64,000 bases of DNA from Neorhizobium sp. UBA3556 (lineage in GTDB: Bacteria; Pseudomonadota; Alphaproteobacteria; Rhizobiales; Rhizobiaceae), in NCBI GenBank assembly GCA_002376235.1, contig DFNX01000010.1, positions 226,075 to 290,074 of the forward strand, read 5' to 3'. This document shows positions 59,400 to 64,000 of this stretch, piece by piece. The translations under genes and the position numbers were made by a program. The first letter of the stretch is position 1, and each line of letters begins with the position of its first letter. The notes under the pieces were generated by a model. The model was not told the origin of the DNA and did no database searches. It saw nothing but the letters and a program-made list of their open reading frames with translations.

Positions 59400-62300
59400 G
59401 TGGATCGCAGCGCTCGCCGGTGGTCTTCCAACTCCCGTTGGTTGGATGCCCTGGTTCCCAAGTATCTGAGCGCTGGCAGAAATGAGAAATCAGGCAAGCC
59501 TGCAGGCGGCCGCGAGGTTAAGGTTGCGGCACATGCGCAGGCCGCAGGTGAAATCAATAATGGCGCAATTTCCGAAGATCCCGACAACAACTCTGCCCTC
59601 GGCGAGGATGCGGCTGGACAGCGGGCGGTTCAGGACGCGAACCTTGAGGCCAGGATCGACGAAACCGGCAACGCGACAACGACCATAGCGGAGACGGTTG
59701 CGCCGGCCTCTGCAATGAGACCGACCGATGGAAAGCATGATGCGTTGCCATCGGCCGCGATGCCGCAACATTTCACGTTCTTTCAGCGGGAGAAAAACGG
59801 CGCTTCTTTCGGCGGCCAGTCGTCCGTCCATGCTACCTATTCGGCAGCCACTTCAGTTCCCGACGATCCCCTGGCGGCCTATCTGCAGCAGAGACCGGCG
59901 CAGGTGGCGTCAGGGAGCGGAGCTACGCCGGACTTGAATGCGGCCTCCAGCAGGACGGCCTCTTCAGGCAATGTCGTCATTCTCGAGTCGGCACCTTCGG
60001 CGCAGACGGCGGCCCATCTCGGCGGCGTTCATTCCCTGGCGGTCGGCATGCCCTTCGGTGTCTGCGGATGCGGCTATCTCACCTCGCCCACGCGAATGCT
60101 CGACTGGGCGCAGAAGGGTGGAATATTGCGGGAAGACGGTCAGTTGCCCGGAACCAGGCTGACCGAAGGGCCTGACCATGTGGCGACATCCAGGCCGACC
60201 ATGGGGGCCTCGACCAGCGATCCTCTGCTCCATCGCGACCTTTCACCTGCCCCGGACTGGCGGGGGACCGCCAGTGGAACCCAATCGAAGGTATGGACCG
60301 GGTCGCTGCCGGGCGGCGGGGAAACGGGAACAGGTGCAACCAATACCAAGGGTATTGGCTATCTCGGCGGCTCGGTTACTACGCGCACCGCTGGAAGACC
60401 TGACGCGCCCGCGTTGGTCACGGCCATCAACCCGATCGTGCTGGAAAACCAGTTGCAGGGCAATCCCGAGAGCGAGTGGGGCATCGAAGGTGCGGGCAGC
60501 ACCAATATCGAGGGGTTCGCCACCGATATCAGCGTCGACAACGGCAAGACCATCGATTTCAAGATCAATACGAACTCGACAAATTATCGCATCGATATCT
60601 ACCGGCTCGGCTACTACGGAGGGATGGGCGCACGAAAGGTCGATACGCTCCAGCATACCGGGCTGCAGTCGCAGCCGACAGCGCTGCGCAATGGCGCAAC
60701 CGGCACTGTTGATGCCGGCAACTGGTCCGTCTCTGCCTCCTGGGCCGTGCCTGACGATGCCGTTTCGGGCGTCTATATCGCCAAGCTCGTGCGTCAGGAC
60801 GGCACGTTCGGAGAAAACCACATTCCTTTCATCGTGCGTGACGATGACAGCCGGAGCGACATTGTCTTCCAGACGGCCGACCAGACCTGGCAGGCCTATA
60901 ACGGCTGGGGCGGAGCCAATTTCTATGGTGGAAACGGGCCGGCCACCGGGCAGGGGGCAGGGCGCGCCTATGCGGTGAGCTACAACAGGCCTATCGCGAC
61001 CCGCGGCGGGGTCGGCACCTTTGCCGGTCCGCAGGACTATCTGTTCGGTGCCGAGTATGCGGGGATCTATTGGCTGGAGCAGAACGGCTATGACGTCTCC
61101 TACATGTCGGGCGTGGATGCAGACCGCTACGGGAGCCTGCTTCTCAATCACAAAATGTATCTCGATGTCGGGCATGACGAATACTGGTCCGGGCAGCAGC
61201 GGGCCAATGTCGAGGCGGCGCGCGATGCCGGCGTGCATCTGCAATTCTGGAGCGGTAACGAGGTCTATTGGCGAACGCGCTGGGGCAATAGCTACAGCAG
61301 CGATGCAACGCCTTACCGTACGCTGATTTCCTACAAGGAAACCTGGGCGCCGGGCAGCAGCATCGATCCTTCCAACGAGTGGACCGGCACGTTCCGCGAT
61401 CCGCGCCAGAGCCCGCCGGCGATCGGCGGTGGAAGCCCGGAGAATTCCCTGACCGGGCAATTGTTCAAGGTGGATGATGTCGGCACCAATCTTCAGTCGA
61501 TCACCGTCCCCTATGATGATGCCAACCTGCGATTTTGGCGCAATACGAGCGTCGCCAATCTTCAGCCGGGTCAGACGGCAACGTTGACCAAGAACTATCT
61601 CGGCTATGAGTGGGATGAAGCGGTCGATAACGGTTTCGACCCGGCCGGTCTTGTTAAACTGTCGTCTACGACGCTCCCGGTTGAGACCTATCTGCTCGAC
61701 TACGGGAACACGACCGGCAGCGCTGTCTCGACCCACAATCTGACGCTCTATCGGGCACCGAGCGGTGCGTTGGTGTTCGGCGCAGGGACTGTCTACTGGT
61801 CCTGGGGATTGAGCGACAATCACGACAAGGAGGTGACACCGACCGATCCGCGCGTGCAGCAGGCAATGGTCAATTTGTTGGCCGACATGGGCATTCAACC
61901 GGGCACGCTGCAATCGGGGCTGATCGCTGGCATAGAGTCCGGCGACGAGACGGCTCCCACATCCGTCGTCAATGCGCTCGCCACCGTGGCGGTCGGATCC
62001 GCGGTGACGCTGACCGGCACAGCCACCGATACGGGCGGCGGGGTGATCGCCGGGGTGGAAGTCTCGACCGACAACGGCGCGAGCTGGCATCCGGCGACAG
62101 GCGACGAGAACTGGACATATTCATGGACGCCGGCGGCTGCGGGAACCTATACGATCCGATCCCGCGCGGTGGACGACAGCATCAATCTTGAAACACCGTC
62201 GGCGGGACGCACAGTGACGGTCGGTGGACCGAGTTACACTTCGCTGTTTCCGGCTTCGGCGACGCCAGCCGTTGCCAATACCGCCGATTCGTCGGCGGTC

Positions 62301-64000
62301 GAACTCGGGGTCCGTTTCCAGACATCGACGGCCGGGACGGTGAACGGTATCCGGTTCTACAAGGGCAACCAGAACACGGGCACCCATACCGGATCGCTTT
62401 GGGACAGCACTGGCACCCGGATCGCGACGCTCACCTTCACCGGCGAGACTGCCAGCGGATGGCAGACGGGCAATTTCTCCAGTCCCGTGACACTGACGCC
62501 GGGGCAGATCTATACCGCGTCCTACCACACCAATGCCGGTTATTATTCGTCAACCGCCAACTACTTCACTTCCAATCTGACGAGCGGCTCGCTGACGGTG
62601 CCGGGCAGCAACAATGGGGTCTTTGTCTATGGCAATGGCGGCGTGGCGCCGGCCGAGACTTACGAGGCGACGAATTACTGGGTCGATGTGATGTTCAATC
62701 CATCGACGGGCACGCCGGGCAACACCGCGCCGACAGCCGTTGCCGACACCGGAGCGGCGACGGAGAAGGGGGGCATCGCCAATGCCGCGGGCGGTTCGAA
62801 CGCCACCGGCAATGTGCTGACCAACGATACGGATCCGGATACAGGCGATACCAAGATCGTGACCGCCGTGCGTTTCGGCACGACTGCAGGCACGCTCGGC
62901 AACGCCTTGACCGGGACATATGGCAGCCTCGTCCTCAATGCGGCCGGGGCGTATACTTACACAATCAACGAGAACAATGCCGCCGTTCAGGCACTGCGGC
63001 TATCGACCAACACGCTGAGTGATGTGTTCAGCTACACGATGCGGGATGCTGCCGGAGCGACCGCTACCGCCAATCTCAGCATCACCATCCGCGGCGCCAA
63101 TGATGCGCCGGTTCTGGCAGCCCAGACGGCCGCGCAGAATGCGACGATCGGGACGGCCTATTCCTTCGTCCTGCCGGCCAATACGTTCACGGATGTCGAT
63201 AGCGGCGATACGCTGACCTATACGGCGACCTCGGCGGACGGCTCGGCATTGCCGAGCTGGCTGAGTTTCAATGCCTCGACGCGCACATTCAGCGGCACGC
63301 CGACGGCAGCCGGCACCTATGGTGTCAGGGTGGCCGTGGCCGATATCGGCGGGCTTTCCGCCAGCGAGACCTTCAATATCGTGACATCGACGACGCCTCC
63401 GCCCGCGAGCTACAGCCTGTTCTCGACGTCCGCGACACCGGCGGTCGCCAACAATGCCGATACGAATGCCGTCGAACTCGGGGTTCGGTTCCAGACATCG
63501 GTGGCCGGCACGGTGAGCGGTATCCGCTTCTACAAGGGCAGCCAGAACACGGGCACCCATACCGGATCGCTTTGGAACAGCTCAGGCACACGGATCGCGA
63601 CGCTCACGTTCACCGGCGAGACAGCCAGCGGCTGGCAGACGGGCAATTTCTCCAGTCCCGTGACACTGACACCGGGGCAGGTCTATACGGCCTCCTATTA
63701 CACCAGTGCCGGCCGTTACTCGACGACGTCTAATTACTTCTCGTCGAATGTGACGAGTGGTCCGCTGACTGCTCCGGCTGCCAATAACGGGGTCTTCGCC
63801 TATGGCAGCGGCAATGTGGCTCCGACCGAAACTTATCAGGCGACGAATTACTGGGTCGACGTGATGTTCAATCCATCGACGGGCACGGCAGGCAACACGA
63901 CGCCGACAGCCGTTGCCGACACCGGAGCGGCGACGGAGAAGGGGGGCATCGCCAATGCCACGGGCGGTTCGAACGCCACCGGCAATGTGCTGACCAACGA
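59400..64000 (+). CDS. Very large modular secreted protein with dimethylformamidase-like domain (incomplete)
   Basis: An open frame of at least 1533 codons that runs off the window. GTG 59400 follows AAAGGGA by 6 bp. No Sec signal is seen; the first 300 residues are low-complexity. Then, by approximate residue: 345-530 beta-rich region; 535-817 N,N-dimethylformamidase large-subunit-like domain (FAGPQDYLFGAEYAGIYWLE, LDVGHDEYWSGQQR, WSGNEVYWRTRWG); 845-940 Ig-like; 944-1100 DUF4082; 1103-1237 VCBS/cadherin-like (TGNVLTNDTDPDTGDT); 1238-1334 putative Ig (He_PIG); 1336-1492 second DUF4082; then a second VCBS. This suggests type I secretion and a surface or adhesin role; the enzymatic activity is unproven. 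Confidence 0.85.
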   Translation, partial: MDRSARRWSSNSRWLDALVPKYLSAGRNEKSGKPAGGREVKVAAHAQAAGEINNGAISEDPDNNSALGEDAAGQRAVQDANLEARIDETGNATTTIAETVAPASAMRPTDGKHDALPSAAMPQHFTFFQREKNGASFGGQSSVHATYSAATSVPDDPLAAYLQQRPAQVASGSGATPDLNAASSRTASSGNVVILESAPSAQTAAHLGGVHSLAVGMPFGVCGCGYLTSPTRMLDWAQKGGILREDGQLPGTRLTEGPDHVATSRPTMGASTSDPLLHRDLSPAPDWRGTASGTQSKVWTGSLPGGGETGTGATNTKGIGYLGGSVTTRTAGRPDAPALVTAINPIVLENQLQGNPESEWGIEGAGSTNIEGFATDISVDNGKTIDFKINTNSTNYRIDIYRLGYYGGMGARKVDTLQHTGLQSQPTALRNGATGTVDAGNWSVSASWAVPDDAVSGVYIAKLVRQDGTFGENHIPFIVRDDDSRSDIVFQTADQTWQAYNGWGGANFYGGNGPATGQGAGRAYAVSYNRPIATRGGVGTFAGPQDYLFGAEYAGIYWLEQNGYDVSYMSGVDADRYGSLLLNHKMYLDVGHDEYWSGQQRANVEAARDAGVHLQFWSGNEVYWRTRWGNSYSSDATPYRTLISYKETWAPGSSIDPSNEWTGTFRDPRQSPPAIGGGSPENSLTGQLFKVDDVGTNLQSITVPYDDANLRFWRNTSVANLQPGQTATLTKNYLGYEWDEAVDNGFDPAGLVKLSSTTLPVETYLLDYGNTTGSAVSTHNLTLYRAPSGALVFGAGTVYWSWGLSDNHDKEVTPTDPRVQQAMVNLLADMGIQPGTLQSGLIAGIESGDETAPTSVVNALATVAVGSAVTLTGTATDTGGGVIAGVEVSTDNGASWHPATGDENWTYSWTPAAAGTYTIRSRAVDDSINLETPSAGRTVTVGGPSYTSLFPASATPAVANTADSSAVELGVRFQTSTAGTVNGIRFYKGNQNTGTHTGSLWDSTGTRIATLTFTGETASGWQTGNFSSPVTLTPGQIYTASYHTNAGYYSSTANYFTSNLTSGSLTVPGSNNGVFVYGNGGVAPAETYEATNYWVDVMFNPSTGTPGNTAPTAVADTGAATEKGGIANAAGGSNATGNVLTNDTDPDTGDTKIVTAVRFGTTAGTLGNALTGTYGSLVLNAAGAYTYTINENNAAVQALRLSTNTLSDVFSYTMRDAAGATATANLSITIRGANDAPVLAAQTAAQNATIGTAYSFVLPANTFTDVDSGDTLTYTATSADGSALPSWLSFNASTRTFSGTPTAAGTYGVRVAVADIGGLSASETFNIVTSTTPPPASYSLFSTSATPAVANNADTNAVELGVRFQTSVAGTVSGIRFYKGSQNTGTHTGSLWNSSGTRIATLTFTGETASGWQTGNFSSPVTLTPGQVYTASYYTSAGRYSTTSNYFSSNVTSGPLTAPAANNGVFAYGSGNVAPTETYQATNYWVDVMFNPSTGTAGNTTPTAVADTGAATEKGGIANATGGSNATGNVLTN
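62233..64000 (+). repeat. Tandem 1173-bp (391-codon) module repeat
   Basis: The DUF4082+VCBS+Ig unit starting near 62233 recurs from about 63406. Matching points such as GTGATGTTCAATCCATCGAC (62688 and 63861) are exactly 1173 bp apart. The block beginning at 62731 is nearly identical in DNA to that at 63904, including third codon positions, while the DUF4082 parts are more diverged. This indicates recent duplication or gene conversion within the gene. Confidence 0.85.

Noticed and set aside
60243..62090. Minus-strand open frame of 615 codons opposite the large secreted-protein gene
   Set aside because: The plus strand encodes clear dimethylformamidase-like and Ig domains in one frame to the window end; the antisense frame has no recognisable domain.
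1..64000. CRISPR arrays, tRNA/rRNA genes, insertion sequences, prophage or toxin-antitoxin pairs
   Set aside because: I looked for regularly spaced repeats, transposase or integrase motifs and RNA gene structures and found none that I could support.

Overview
The window looks like part of a large plasmid or chromid of a Rhizobiaceae bacterium (Rhizobium, Agrobacterium or Allorhizobium type). The grounds are a complete repABC cassette (43.8-47.3 kb), two perfect 16-bp palindromes of the repABC parS type (58.6-58.8 kb), a rhizobial-type L-rhamnose locus, an Irr-type iron-control box, high GC coding sequence and a density of ABC uptake operons typical of rhizobial accessory replicons. No rRNA, tRNA, CRISPR array, transposase or phage gene was recognised.

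Layout. 0.2-2.6 kb holds a GntR/UTRA regulator and, on the minus strand, an Lrp-type regulator followed by an octopine/nopaline-dehydrogenase-fold enzyme. 2.9-12.3 kb is one plus-strand run: Asp/Glu racemase, a polyamine-type ABC importer, a flavin monooxygenase, a DsbA/HCCA-fold protein, two AhpD-fold proteins (one without any cysteine) and a MATE exporter. A minus-strand MFS gene follows. 14.0-16.1 kb has an RpiR regulator divergent from a PLP enzyme of the D-threonine aldolase/D-serine dehydratase type. 16.6-23.8 kb is an operon of an M81 (MlrC-like) peptidase, a complete peptide-type ABC importer and RidA. Facing it, 33.2-23.9 kb is a second peptide-type importer operon with two metal-site-less M24 hydrolases, an atypical SDR and a DHDPS-family aldolase.

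33.5-40.9 kb carries a GntR/FCD regulator, a carbamoylase-type M20 hydrolase, a D-2-hydroxyacid dehydrogenase, PxpB, PxpC and PxpA (5-oxoprolinase), a class I glutamine amidotransferase and a third M24 hydrolase. The same 13-mer, TTGGTATACCACT, lies in both divergent promoter regions of this block, so I infer that one regulator controls about 16 genes for uptake and hydrolysis of an N-acylated or cyclic amino-acid-like compound. This is the best candidate here for an undescribed system.

41-43.2 kb has small genes: a 56-residue membrane protein, MarR coupled to an AlkD-like HEAT protein, and a four-cysteine small protein behind an Irr-type box. After repABC, with its antisense ctRNA between repB and repC, comes the rhamnose catabolic and uptake locus (rhaI, rhaD, rhaRSTPQUK, 47.5-58.6 kb), interrupted on the opposite strand by a frameshifted Pmp3-family gene. 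The two parS palindromes follow rhaK. The window ends inside a very large modular secreted-protein gene (from 59.4 kb) with a dimethylformamidase-like domain and a duplicated 391-residue DUF4082/VCBS/Ig unit.
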